The notes under the pieces are model-generated. The model worked only from the letters and a program-made list of their open reading frames with translations, had not been told where the DNA came from and searched no databases. Positions 54,425-63,239 of a stretch of DNA of 64,000 nt are shown one piece after another (position 1 is the first letter of the stretch; each line of letters opens with the position of its first letter). Location: positions 30,457 through 94,456 of the forward strand of contig DASSDL010000234.1 of NCBI GenBank assembly GCA_035697145.1, given 5' to 3'. A program made the translations under genes and the position numbers. Origin of the DNA: DASQUK01 sp035697145. GTDB taxonomy: Bacteria; Actinomycetota; Acidimicrobiia; Acidimicrobiales; VFJN01.

Positions 54425-56020
54425 ATGACCGACGTGCTCGACCTGCTGGTCCTCGGATCGGGCGTGGCCGGGTTGTCGGCCGCGGTGCGGGCGGCGGAGA
54501 CCCACGGCATGCGGGTCGGCGTGCTCACAAAGGCGGAGCTGCACCAGGCGACCACCCGTTGGGCCCAGGGCGGTGTGGCGGCGGTGCTTGGCGACGACCC
54601 GGACTCGACGGACTTGCACCTGGCCGACACGTTGGCGGCCGGCGCCGGGCTGTGCGACCCCGATGCGGTGCGTGTGCTGGTCGACGAGGGACCGGCGCGG
54701 GTCAATGAGCTGATCGGCTTGGGTGCAATCTTCGATCGCGACTCGCAGGGCGAGCTGCTGTTGGCGCGGGAGGGCGGACATACGCACCCCCGCGTGGTGC
54801 ACGCCGGCGGTGCCGCCACGGGCGTCGAGGTGGAACGGGCCTTGGTGGCCGCGGTCCATCAGACGGCCGCGGCCCTGTACGAGCACTGGTTCGCACTGGA
54901 CCTGCTCATCGAGGCCGGGCGCTGCGGCGGTGTGGTGGCATTGGGGCCCTCCGGTGAACGGGCCGAGGTCCGGGCCCGCAACGTGTTGGTGGCCACGGGC
55001 GGCGCCGGTCAACTGTTCGCGGTGACGACCAACCCGTTCGAGTCCACCGGCGACGGCATCGCCATGGCGCTGCGAGCTGGGATTGCGGTGGCCGACCTGG
55101 AGTTCGTGCAGTTCCATCCCACCGCCCTCCACCACCCCGCCATGCCCCGACCGTTGTTGTCGGAGGCGCTGCGGGGTCACGGCGCCCTGCTCCGTGACGC
55201 CAAGGGTGAGCGCTTCGTGGACGAGTTGCTACCCCGTGACAAGGTGAGCCAGGCCATCATGGCCCGCGTCGCCGAGCAGGGCACCGACCATGTGTGGCTC
55301 GACGCCACGGGGCTCGAGCGGTTCGGTGAGCGCTTCCCCACCATCGCCACCTCGCTCGAGGCCGTGGGCCTCGATCCCCGGACCGACTGGCTGCCGGTGG
55401 CGCCCGCGGCCCACTACATTTGCGGTGGCATCGTCGCCGACCTGGACGGCGCCTCGTCGCTCCCCGGCCTGTGGGTAGCCGGCGAAGCCGCCTGCAACGG
55501 CGTCCACGGCGCCAACCGGTTGGCGTCGAACTCGTTGCTCGACGGCATGGTGTTCGGTCCGCGGGTGGTGGAGGCGGTCGAGCGCGGCAAGGACGGACCG
55601 TCGGCCACTGGTGCCATGCGCTGCGTGCTGGGCGGGGACGACGACGTCATCCCGGGACGACGGTTGGCGGCGTCGCTGCCCGCTGCTCGTCAACAGGGCG
55701 ACGGGCCGGCGACAGGCGGCGCCCGCGCCGCGCTGCAGCGCGCGATGACGGCCGATGCCGGCGTGCTGCGGTCCGCCGACTCGCTGGAGCGGGCCCGGGA
55801 CGCGGCGTCCTCGGCGCTGGCGCGGGCGCGGCTGGACCGATCCCCCGACGACGGCGCCGACTCGGAGCTGGCCAACCTGGCCACGGTGGGCTGGGCCCTG
55901 GCGACCAGCGCCCTGGCTCGCACGGAGACTCGGGGGGCGCACGCCCGTGCAGACCATCCCGATGTCGACCCCGAGCAGCGGCTGCGGTATGTCGTTGGCG
56001 GCCTCGCTCAGGGGCGGTAG
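54425..56020 (+). CDS. nadB: L-aspartate oxidase
   Basis: This 531-residue flavoprotein takes aspartate to iminoaspartate, the first step of NAD synthesis. The FAD fold is LLVLGSGVAGLSAAVRAAET. RWAQGGVAAVLGDDPDSTDL, LLAREGGHTHPRVVHAGGAA, ATGGAGQLFAVTTNPFESTG, FVQFHPTALHHPAMPRPLLS and ICGGIVADLDGASSLPGLWV match NadB blocks. The C-terminal helical region is standard. The ATG follows a small inverted repeat (54384-54395). nadA is not in the window; nadC is 4 kb away. Confidence 0.95.
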   Translation: MTDVLDLLVLGSGVAGLSAAVRAAETHGMRVGVLTKAELHQATTRWAQGGVAAVLGDDPDSTDLHLADTLAAGAGLCDPDAVRVLVDEGPARVNELIGLGAIFDRDSQGELLLAREGGHTHPRVVHAGGAATGVEVERALVAAVHQTAAALYEHWFALDLLIEAGRCGGVVALGPSGERAEVRARNVLVATGGAGQLFAVTTNPFESTGDGIAMALRAGIAVADLEFVQFHPTALHHPAMPRPLLSEALRGHGALLRDAKGERFVDELLPRDKVSQAIMARVAEQGTDHVWLDATGLERFGERFPTIATSLEAVGLDPRTDWLPVAPAAHYICGGIVADLDGASSLPGLWVAGEAACNGVHGANRLASNSLLDGMVFGPRVVEAVERGKDGPSATGAMRCVLGGDDDVIPGRRLAASLPAARQQGDGPATGGARAALQRAMTADAGVLRSADSLERARDAASSALARARLDRSPDDGADSELANLATVGWALATSALARTETRGAHARADHPDVDPEQRLRYVVGGLAQGR

Positions 56021-56126
56021 GTCGGGATCTGCGGTCATGAGCGCAGCTCATGACCGGTCGACCGCGCGAGCGCCAGCGAGCCGGGTGACGATGGGGTGCG
56101 GGGGCGCAGGCCCCGGGGATCAGCGG

Positions 56127-56900
56127 TCATGCGGGGACCGCCGTCACGACCAGGTTCGACAGGTAGTGGCGAGCGTCACGATCGAACGCGCCGGTACACG
56201 TGATGAGACGCAGTGTCGGACCGGCGGTCGGGCCGTAGACGACCTCGGTCGGGAAGGCGTCCTTGGTGGTCTCGAAGGTGTCGGTCACCGCGAAGCGCGC
56301 GACGGTGCCGTCCGTGCGCGTCACCTCGATGTGATCACCGGGGACCAGTTCGGGGAGGCGGTGGAACACGGCCGGCCCGTCTCGGGAATCGACGTGGCCG
56401 ACGAGCACGGCCGGGCCCCGTTCGCCTGGTGAGGGACCCTCGGCGAACCAACCCGCGTGCCCGAAATCGGCGGGGGCCGCGAGGGTCCCGTCGTCGCGCA
56501 CTGCCACGTGCTCCAGCTCGGTCTCCACGCCGATCGACGGAATCGTCAGGGTGGCGGGTGGTGCCGGCTGGGGCTCTGCCGCGGCCACGCCCAGCGGGAG
56601 CGGTCGTTCGGCCACGCGGATGGTCGACCCGGCAACTGGCCCCGGCACCCCGGCGGTGCCCGGGCCCGCCACCCGGGTCACCGCCGCTCCCGCCGTCCTC
56701 GTGTCCACCGGTGCGTTCGGCCAGCCCCGATCGTCGATCGCGTGGGCGACCAGGGCCGGTGCGGTCAGCGCGCCCAGGAAGGCGACGGTCAGGGGTAGGG
56801 CCCGGCGGCCGACGAGTCTCCGCCCTCGGACGCTCACGCCGCTCGCTCCAGCCCGACCCCCGCCCGCCGCCCCGTGGCGGCGTCGGCCTACGGCCGCCAC
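56127..56900 (-). CDS. Class F sortase
   Basis: The 257-residue product has an N-terminal membrane segment (LPLTVAFLGALTAPALVAHA), a Pro/Ala linker and a sortase domain from about 110: LTIPSIGVETELEHVAVRDD, catalytic His in VLVGHVDSRDGPAVFHRL, catalytic Cys in LRLITCTGAFDRDARHYLSN and Arg in the same block. Sortases attach proteins to the wall or to each other. The start of this gene overlaps the end of the DUF4397 gene, so the three genes 59799-56127 form an operon. The target motif is not obvious. Confidence 0.88.
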   Translation of the reverse strand: MAAVGRRRHGAAGGGRAGASGVSVRGRRLVGRRALPLTVAFLGALTAPALVAHAIDDRGWPNAPVDTRTAGAAVTRVAGPGTAGVPGPVAGSTIRVAERPLPLGVAAAEPQPAPPATLTIPSIGVETELEHVAVRDDGTLAAPADFGHAGWFAEGPSPGERGPAVLVGHVDSRDGPAVFHRLPELVPGDHIEVTRTDGTVARFAVTDTFETTKDAFPTEVVYGPTAGPTLRLITCTGAFDRDARHYLSNLVVTAVPA

Positions 56901-57799
56901 CGTCTCAGGAGGTGCGTGGTGCCGACGGCGAGCAGCACCGCCAGCAGTCCGGCGGAGGTGGCCACCAGCGCGCCGCCGGCGCCTGCGGGAGCGGCAGCCG
57001 TGGCTAATCCCTCGGCCAGCGCTCCGCCACCGGTGTCGACGCCGCCCGCGGGAGCGGCACCCGCGGATGCAGTGGCGCTGGCCGCGTCGGTGACGCTGAT
57101 GATCTGCAGGTCCCTCGTGCCGTTGCCGTCGAGCACCACGAGGGAGCTCACCGCGCCGGCCTCGACGGTGAGGTTCTCGACGACCGGGTCCGTTGATTCG
57201 CCCTCGGCCGTGATCTCCAAGGAACCGGCGGGCACGGCCACGTAGTTGCCGACGCTCCCCAGCTCGGCGCCTTGGGCGAGCAGGGCGCCACCCGCGGCGC
57301 TCACGTTCACCGATCCGGCGTCGATGGCGGCCTGGATCAGGCGCACGCGCCCCTGGCCGCCCGGCGGCGCCGAGAGGTCGTCGGTCAGCAGGTCGGTGTT
57401 CAGCTCCGCCTGACGCCCGAAGGCGGCGAACGTGTACGACGTCTCGGCAGCCAGGTCGGCCGAGACCCGCAGCACCGCCTCGTCAGTCGCCGGCGATCCG
57501 GCCGGGCGCATCGAGAACGCGTACAGGCCTGCGGTGAGCGGCAAGTATTCCGACACCTGTCCGTAACCGAGCTTGGGCAGCACCAGCTGCTCCTTGCCGT
57601 CGAAGCCGGTGGCGTAGACGTCCATCGGCGGTGTGTCCGGCGAGAAGTGGGCGACGCGTAGCTGCACGTCCGTTGCGGCGCTGGCGCTCGCTGGTCCGCC
57701 GGCCATTGCCAGCGCGCCCGCCACGCCGGCGATGGCCGCGACCACCGCGGTCAGCCGCCTTGACCTATGGCCCGGCCGGTTCGATCGAGGGTCGATCAT
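56888..57799 (-). CDS. DUF4397 cell-surface protein
   Basis: The 303-residue protein has a signal peptide (LTAVVAAIAGVAGALAMAGG) and two DUF4397 modules: VQLRVAHFSPDTPPMDVYAT, LPLTAGLYAFSMRPAGSPAT and VRLIQAAIDAGSVNVSAAGG. A Gly/Ala-rich stalk and a C-terminal span with RRWRP end it. The C-terminal hydrophobic segment plus basic tail recalls sortase substrates, but no clear LPxTG motif precedes it. It overlaps genes on both sides and lies with a sortase. Confidence 0.85.
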   Translation of the reverse strand: MIDPRSNRPGHRSRRLTAVVAAIAGVAGALAMAGGPASASAATDVQLRVAHFSPDTPPMDVYATGFDGKEQLVLPKLGYGQVSEYLPLTAGLYAFSMRPAGSPATDEAVLRVSADLAAETSYTFAAFGRQAELNTDLLTDDLSAPPGGQGRVRLIQAAIDAGSVNVSAAGGALLAQGAELGSVGNYVAVPAGSLEITAEGESTDPVVENLTVEAGAVSSLVVLDGNGTRDLQIISVTDAASATASAGAAPAGGVDTGGGALAEGLATAAAPAGAGGALVATSAGLLAVLLAVGTTHLLRRWRP

Positions 57800-59799
57800 T
57801 CTGGGTCCTCCTGTCCTATAGGGAAGGTGATGCGGAGGCGTGGTTCGCCGCTGGTGCGGCCCACCACGCTGACCTGGTGGGGTCGGAACTCCGAGAGCTG
57901 ATTGCCGAGGAAGGCGACGACCTCCACTACTGCGGGGTCGCGGGCGGCGATCGGCCGGCCGTCGATGGTGGCGAGCTCGACCGTGCGCATGGGGGTGCCC
58001 GCCACGTCTTCGCCGGGCAAGCGGAGGAACACCCCGATCTCCAGGCGGTGGGCGCCTGCCAGGGTGGCGAGCACCGTGGTCACCCGCTCGTCAACAGCAC
58101 CGGCGCGCAGCTGCGAGACGGCTGCGGGCGGGGCGTCGATGCCGGGATTGGCGGTCAGGGCTCGTCCCGCCGCGGCGCGGATTTCTGTCTGGGCTGCCTC
58201 CTCGGCGGTCGGGGCTTCGGCAGCAGACATGACCCCGATGCGCCGGATCTCGACCCGGTCGTCGCCGTCGCCGACGCTGGCGATCGGCAGCGACCTGTCG
58301 ACGGCGCTGGCGAGCTCAGGTGAAGGACCCGCATCGCGCAGCGCCGGGGTGGAGACGATGTAGCCGTACGAGCGCCAGGCGGAACCGTCGCCCACCGCTC
58401 CGTACCCCGCGATCAACGAGGGTGGGATCCCGTTCTCGACCAGGTCGACCCAGAGGGTGTCGTCGACGATGACGCGGTCACCGTGGTTCAGGTTGTCGGC
58501 AACCCAGTCGCAGGCGGAGGCCAACGGTGGTGCAGGGTCGGCCGCCGCCAGGCCCCGGTGAGTCGAGACCCAGTCGGGAACCGCCAGCGCCAGGGCGACG
58601 GCCGCGGCCGCAAACACGATCGGCACCGCGGCGTCGAGCCGGCTGACGGCCGGCGAGGCGGCGTGCGTCTGCCCGCGGGGCTCCAGACGGGCTTCGAGGT
58701 GCCAGACCCACACGAGCTGCGCCCCGGCGGCCAGCAGCACCGCGCCCAACGGCACCATGGCTACGACGATGATCCAAGAGGGCTGGCCCGAGACCAGCGT
58801 GAGGGCGGCACACGCCCAGAAGGCGCAGCCGATCGGGCGGAAGCGGGGTACCACCGACGGCACGACCACGGCCGCCAGCAGGCACGCGCCGACGCCGACG
58901 CGGTCCAGCCCGATCAGGTCGGCCACCGATCGCCCGTCGAACCCGTCGGCCACGGTCTCCATCGTCGAGGACGCACCGCCCGCGACCAGACGAATCCGGT
59001 CGAGCAGACCGAGCGACAGGGCGGGCTCGGGCGCTCCCGACGTCACCAGGGCGGTCACCGAGAGCCACGCCACGCCGAACGCGGCTGCGCCGGCGAGGAG
59101 ACGGTGGCGCCGGCGGCGGGGGCTGAGGCACGCGCGCCACAGCAGCCAGCCGACAGCCGGAGCCACCACCACCACACTGGGTTCGGTCAGCACGGCCACC
59201 GCCAGGCACAAGCCCGCGGTCACGCCGGTCAGCGTCCGCGGCCGACGGGCACTGGCGAGCACCAGGGCGGCGAGCATCCACGGCACCGCCAACCCGGCGC
59301 CGTGCACCGGTCGGTGGAGCGCGACCGCCAACGGCGATGCGGCGAAGACGAGGGCTGCGGCGCCGGCGGCCCAGCGGGCCAGCCCCGAGCGCCGTGCCAG
59401 CAGCCAAACGAGCGGGATGCTGGCCACGTGGGCGGCGAGGATCGTCTCACGGCCGGCGGCGATGGCGCTGGACGCCCGCCCCAGCGCGCCCGTCGCCCAC
59501 ACCCAGGCGCCGAGGTGGACGGGCGCGAGCGATGGCCCGACCGACGAGAACGTCGCGTCACCGGCTGACCCGAGGTGGACGATCGACCAGCCGGCCGCTA
59601 CCAGCGCTCCCTCGCCGCTGGCGGGGGGAGGAGCGCTGCCCAGGTTGACGCTCTGCCACGCGCCGGCGACGACGGCGATCGCGCCGACGGTCCACACGCT
59701 CGCCTGGTGGTCCGCCACCCACAAGTGCACGCGCCGGCGCCACGACACCTGCGTCGACGCGGGGGCGCCGAGGGGCGCGTGCGCGCCGCGTAGGACCAT
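57796..59799 (-). CDS. Polytopic membrane protein, GT-C glycosyltransferase-like
   Basis: The 667-residue protein has about ten hydrophobic spans in its N-terminal two thirds (WTVGAIAVVAGAWQSVNLGS, ETILAAHVASIPLVWLLARR, LAVALHRPVHGAGLAVPWML, LCLAVAVLTEPSVVVVAPAV) and an extracytoplasmic C-terminal domain (DWVADNLNHGDRVIVDDTLW). The order resembles GT39/GT87-like lipid-linked sugar transferases. ATG 59799 is preferred as GAGGTG precedes it; the longer frame to 60096 would overlap nadC. Its end overlaps the DUF4397 gene by ATGA. Enzyme activity is inferred from shape only. Confidence 0.72.
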   Translation of the reverse strand: MVLRGAHAPLGAPASTQVSWRRRVHLWVADHQASVWTVGAIAVVAGAWQSVNLGSAPPPASGEGALVAAGWSIVHLGSAGDATFSSVGPSLAPVHLGAWVWATGALGRASSAIAAGRETILAAHVASIPLVWLLARRSGLARWAAGAAALVFAASPLAVALHRPVHGAGLAVPWMLAALVLASARRPRTLTGVTAGLCLAVAVLTEPSVVVVAPAVGWLLWRACLSPRRRRHRLLAGAAAFGVAWLSVTALVTSGAPEPALSLGLLDRIRLVAGGASSTMETVADGFDGRSVADLIGLDRVGVGACLLAAVVVPSVVPRFRPIGCAFWACAALTLVSGQPSWIIVVAMVPLGAVLLAAGAQLVWVWHLEARLEPRGQTHAASPAVSRLDAAVPIVFAAAAVALALAVPDWVSTHRGLAAADPAPPLASACDWVADNLNHGDRVIVDDTLWVDLVENGIPPSLIAGYGAVGDGSAWRSYGYIVSTPALRDAGPSPELASAVDRSLPIASVGDGDDRVEIRRIGVMSAAEAPTAEEAAQTEIRAAAGRALTANPGIDAPPAAVSQLRAGAVDERVTTVLATLAGAHRLEIGVFLRLPGEDVAGTPMRTVELATIDGRPIAARDPAVVEVVAFLGNQLSEFRPHQVSVVGRTSGEPRLRITFPIGQEDPE

Positions 59800-59866
59800 G
59801 GTTGACACCTCGTGCGGGGCAAAGTCCAGCCTTTCGCCAGGTGTTCGGAGCCGTCCCGGTGGGCGG

Positions 59867-60754
59867 ATGAAAAAACCTGCGAGACTCGCCGCGGTGCACG
59901 ACGCCCATCCCCCCATCACGGCGGTGCGCGAGGCGGTCGCCCGTGCCCTGGCCGAGGACCTCACTCCCATCGGCGATCTCACGTCGGCACTGCTGCCACC
60001 GGAGCTGGAGGCCACCGCGTCCTTCGTGCCCCGCGCGCATGGGGTCCTCGCCGGGCGGCTGTGCGCCGAGGAGGCCATGCACCAGATCGACGCCACGCTC
60101 GAGCTGCGCTGGGATGCCGACGACGGCGATCACCTCGACGCCGGCAAGGAGTTCGGCCGGGTGACAGGGCGGCTGGCGCCGATCCTCACCGCCGAGCGCA
60201 CCGCCCTCAACTTCCTCGGTCGCCTGTCGGGCGTCGCCACCCTCACGGCCCGGTTCGTCGACGCGGTGACGGAAGTCGGCGGGACCCTGCGGGTCTGGGA
60301 TACCCGCAAGACCACGCCCGGGCTACGGACCCTGGAGAAGGCGGCCGTGCGAGCCGGCGGGGGAGCGAACCACCGCGGCAACCTGTCGGACTGGGTGCTG
60401 CTCAAGGACAACCACCTCGAGCTGTTCGGGATCACCGCGGCGGTCGCCCGGGCTCGTGAGCGCTGGCCCGCGCGCACCGTCCACGTCGAGTGCGGCGACT
60501 TCGACCAGGTGCGGGAGGCCGTGGCGGCCGGTGCCGACGCGCTGCTGCTCGACAACATGTCCCCCGACGAGGTCCGGACCGTGGTGGGCGAGGTGCGGGA
60601 GCGGAACCCCGACCGACCCCTGCTCGAGATATCGGGCCGTCTCGACCTCGACAGCATCGGCGCCTACGCCACGACCGGGGCCGACCTGGCGTCGATCGGC
60701 GCCCTCACGCATTCCGCGCCGGTCCTCGACATCGGCCTCGACGTGGTCGCCTAG
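59867..60754 (+). CDS. nadC: Nicotinate-nucleotide pyrophosphorylase (quinolinate PRTase)
   Basis: The 295-residue product turns quinolinate and PRPP into nicotinate mononucleotide. Signatures: ALAEDLTPIGDLTSALLPPE, AERTALNFLGRLSGVATLTA, RVWDTRKTTPGLRTLEKAAV, GGGANHRGNLSDWVLLKDNH and the C-terminal VECGDFDQVREAVAAGADAL, LLEISGRLDLDSIGAYATTG. The ATG at 59867 is just after GGTGGGCGG. The stop TAG (60752-60754) is the first triplet of a fold-back element, so the natural end may have been changed. Confidence 0.95.
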   Translation: MKKPARLAAVHDAHPPITAVREAVARALAEDLTPIGDLTSALLPPELEATASFVPRAHGVLAGRLCAEEAMHQIDATLELRWDADDGDHLDAGKEFGRVTGRLAPILTAERTALNFLGRLSGVATLTARFVDAVTEVGGTLRVWDTRKTTPGLRTLEKAAVRAGGGANHRGNLSDWVLLKDNHLELFGITAAVARARERWPARTVHVECGDFDQVREAVAAGADALLLDNMSPDEVRTVVGEVRERNPDRPLLEISGRLDLDSIGAYATTGADLASIGALTHSAPVLDIGLDVVA

Positions 60755-60916
60755 TGCCGCGTCAGGTGACGCTCGCCTTGTCCACGGCGAGTCAGGGTCG
60801 TCGCTCGCAAGGACGCAGAAGGAAGGCGCAGCCGTAGCTGCGGCGACGACGAGGACGCTGCGAGCGGCGGGCCTGGCCGGCGTGGCAAGGCGCAAACGTT
60901 GCCTGACACGGCACTA
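60752..60916. mobile_element. 165-bp fold-back (MITE-like) element
   Basis: Both ends read inward TAGTGCCG-C/T-GTCAGG. The similarity of the inverted arms runs for about 40 bp and resumes towards the centre (CGCTCGCA/TGCGAGCG, then CGCAGC-CGTA-GCTGCG). The hairpin centre at 60834/60835 coincides with the middle of the element. CTAG is found at both borders (60751-60754 and 60914-60917). It fills most of the nadC-coaX gap and encodes nothing. Confidence 0.7.
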
Positions 60917-61002
60917 GCAGTCGGCCCGGGGGTTCGGCGGCTTGCGGCGCCTCCACCCCCGCGTTCCCGCGAACAAAACGCCGTGGCATAGCCTCACCGC
61001 CC

Positions 61003-61815
61003 GTGATGCTGCTGGTGATCGACGTTGGCAACACGCAGACCGTGATCGGGCTCTACGACCTCGAGCCCGATGACGAGCACAACGTTGGCCGCACGCTGGC
61101 GGACACGCACCTGCTCGACCACTGGCGCGTGGCAACCAATGCCGAGCGCACCGCCGACGAGCATGCGCTGGTCATCCAGGAGTTCCTGGGGTTCCACGGG
61201 TTCTCGTTCGACGACGACATCGCCGGCATCTGCGTGTGCTCGTCGGTCCCCCGGGTGACCGGTGCGTTGCGCCGGATGAGCGAGCGCTACTTCGGGCAGT
61301 CGGCCGTCGTCGTCGAGCCGGGCATCCGCACCGGCCTGCCGATCCTCTACGACAACCCCAAGGAGGTCGGCGCCGACCGCATTGCCGACGCCGTGGCCGC
61401 CTTCGACCTCTTCGGAGGGCCGGTCGTGGTGGTCGACTTCGGCACCGCCACCACGTTCGAGGCCATCTCGGCCAAGGGCGAATATCTCGGCGGCGCCATC
61501 TTCCCCGGCATCGACATCAGCCTCGACGCCCTGTTCGCCCGGGCGGCGGCCCTGCGCCGGGTCGAGCTGGTCGAGCCCCGGCACGTGATCGGGCGGTCCA
61601 CGGTGGAGTCGATGCAATCGGGCGTGATCTACGGCTACACCGGCCTGGTGGACAGCATGGTCACCCGCATCCAGGACGAGCTGGACCAGAAGGTCGAGGT
61701 CGTTTCGACGGGCGGTCTGTCAGGCTTGATCACGCCGCTGTCCAGCACGATCACGCACCACGAGCCCTGGCTGACCCTGCACGGCCTGAGGCTGATCTAC
61801 GAGAAGAACCAGTGA
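61003..61815 (+). CDS. coaX: Type III pantothenate kinase
   Basis: The 270-residue product starts CoA synthesis by phosphorylating pantothenate. Blocks: LLVIDVGNTQTVIGLYDLEP (phosphate loop), DNPKEVGADRIADAVAAFDL, VVVDFGTATTFEAISAKGEY and AIFPGIDISLDALFARAAAL, then STVESMQSGVIYGYTGLVDS and STGGLSGL. GTG 61003 or ATG 61006. It overlaps lysS by GTGA. Linked functionally with panC/panD upstream. Confidence 0.95.
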   Translation: MMLLVIDVGNTQTVIGLYDLEPDDEHNVGRTLADTHLLDHWRVATNAERTADEHALVIQEFLGFHGFSFDDDIAGICVCSSVPRVTGALRRMSERYFGQSAVVVEPGIRTGLPILYDNPKEVGADRIADAVAAFDLFGGPVVVVDFGTATTFEAISAKGEYLGGAIFPGIDISLDALFARAAALRRVELVEPRHVIGRSTVESMQSGVIYGYTGLVDSMVTRIQDELDQKVEVVSTGGLSGLITPLSSTITHHEPWLTLHGLRLIYEKNQ

Positions 61816-63239
61816 CAGAGCACACGCCGTCGGATTTCCGGCCCCCCTACCGGGTCGAGGTCACCGACCGAGCCGCCGACCTCCAGACGGCCCGCGCCGA
61901 GCTGGCCGACGGCGCCGACAGCGGGGTTGCAGCGACCGTAGCCGGCCGCGTGATGCTGCTGCGGGACATGGGGCGGCTGGCGTTTGCCATGCTGCGGGAC
62001 TCGAGCGGCTCGATCCAGCTCATGGCCACCGCCAAGGGCACCGACGACTACAACGGCCTGACGGCGCTCAACCTCGGTGACTGGATCGTCGCCACCGGTG
62101 AGGTGGTCCGCTCCAACAAGGGCGAGCTCTCAGTCCGAGTCGAGCGTTGGCAGCTGCTGGCCGAGGCCCGGCGGGGCTTCGGCGACAAGTGGAAGGGCAT
62201 CACCGACACCGACCTCCGCTACCGCCAGCGCTACGCGGACCTCTGGGCCAACGACGACAGCATGCGGGTGTTCCAGGCGCGCAGCCGCGTCATGTCGGAG
62301 ACCCGGCGGTTCCTGGAGGCCCGTGGGTTCGTCGAGGTCGAGACCCCGCTGCTGCATCCCATCCCCGGCGGTGCGCTGGCCCGTCCGTTCACCACCCACC
62401 ACAACGCCCTCGACCTCGACCTCTACCTGCGGGTCGCTCCCGAGCTGTACCTCAAGCGGCTCGTGGTGGGCGGGTTCGAGCGCGTGTTCGAACTGGGACG
62501 GGTGTTCCGCAACGAGGGGCTGTCCCCACGCCACAACCCCGAGTTCACGATGCTCGAGCTGTACCAGGCCTACGCCGACTACGGCGACATGATGGAGCTG
62601 ACCGAGCGGCTGATTGCTCACCTGGCGCGGCAGGTGACGGGCTCCACGGTCATCACCTATGGCGGGCGCGAGGTGGATCTCACGCCGCCGTGGCCCCGCG
62701 AGTCGCTGACTGACCTGGTCGAGCGGCACGCCGGGGTGCGGGTGGACGTCCGCATGCCGCTCGACGAGCTGCGGCGGATTGCCGGCGACCACGGCGTCGA
62801 CGTCGACCCCTCGTGGGGGCCCGGGAAGCTGGTCCTGGAGATCTACGAGAAGACCACCGAGGCCGAGCTGTGGGGCCCGGTGTTCGTGCTCGACTACCCC
62901 AAGGAGGTCTCACCGCTGGCCCGCGACCACCGCGAGCTGCCGGGAGTGGTCGAGCGGTTCGAGCCCATCGTGGCCGGGCGCGAGCTGGGCAACGCCTTTT
63001 CGGAGCTGGTCGACCCCGAGGAACAACGCCGCCGCTTCGAGGACCAGGCCCGCGCCAGGGCCGGCGGCGACGACGAGGCCATGGCCGTCGACGACGATTA
63101 CCTGAGGGCTCTGGAATACGGCTTACCGCCGACCGGTGGCCTGGGCATCGGCATGGACCGGCTCGTCATGCTGCTCACCGACACCCACACCATTCGCGAC
63201 GTCGTGCTGTTCCCCACGCTCCGCCCCGAGCAGGCTTGA
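61812..63239 (+). CDS. lysS: Lysyl-tRNA synthetase, class II
   Basis: The 475-residue enzyme has an OB-fold anticodon domain (VAATVAGRVMLLRDMGRLAF) and a class II core: motif 1 VEVETPLLHPIPGGALARPF, motif 2 FELGRVFRNEGLSPRHNPEF with TMLELYQAYADYGDMMEL, and motif 3 GLGIGMDRLVMLLTDTHTIR. GTG 61812 overlaps the coaX stop. Its 3' end overlaps the convergent gene at 63123 by 117 bp. Confidence 0.96.
   Translation: MTEHTPSDFRPPYRVEVTDRAADLQTARAELADGADSGVAATVAGRVMLLRDMGRLAFAMLRDSSGSIQLMATAKGTDDYNGLTALNLGDWIVATGEVVRSNKGELSVRVERWQLLAEARRGFGDKWKGITDTDLRYRQRYADLWANDDSMRVFQARSRVMSETRRFLEARGFVEVETPLLHPIPGGALARPFTTHHNALDLDLYLRVAPELYLKRLVVGGFERVFELGRVFRNEGLSPRHNPEFTMLELYQAYADYGDMMELTERLIAHLARQVTGSTVITYGGREVDLTPPWPRESLTDLVERHAGVRVDVRMPLDELRRIAGDHGVDVDPSWGPGKLVLEIYEKTTEAELWGPVFVLDYPKEVSPLARDHRELPGVVERFEPIVAGRELGNAFSELVDPEEQRRRFEDQARARAGGDDEAMAVDDDYLRALEYGLPPTGGLGIGMDRLVMLLTDTHTIRDVVLFPTLRPEQA

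Noticed and set aside
58483..59568. Plus-strand ORF opposite the membrane GT-like gene
   Set aside because: The product is His/Arg/Gln-rich low complexity, the expected shadow of a membrane protein on the other strand.
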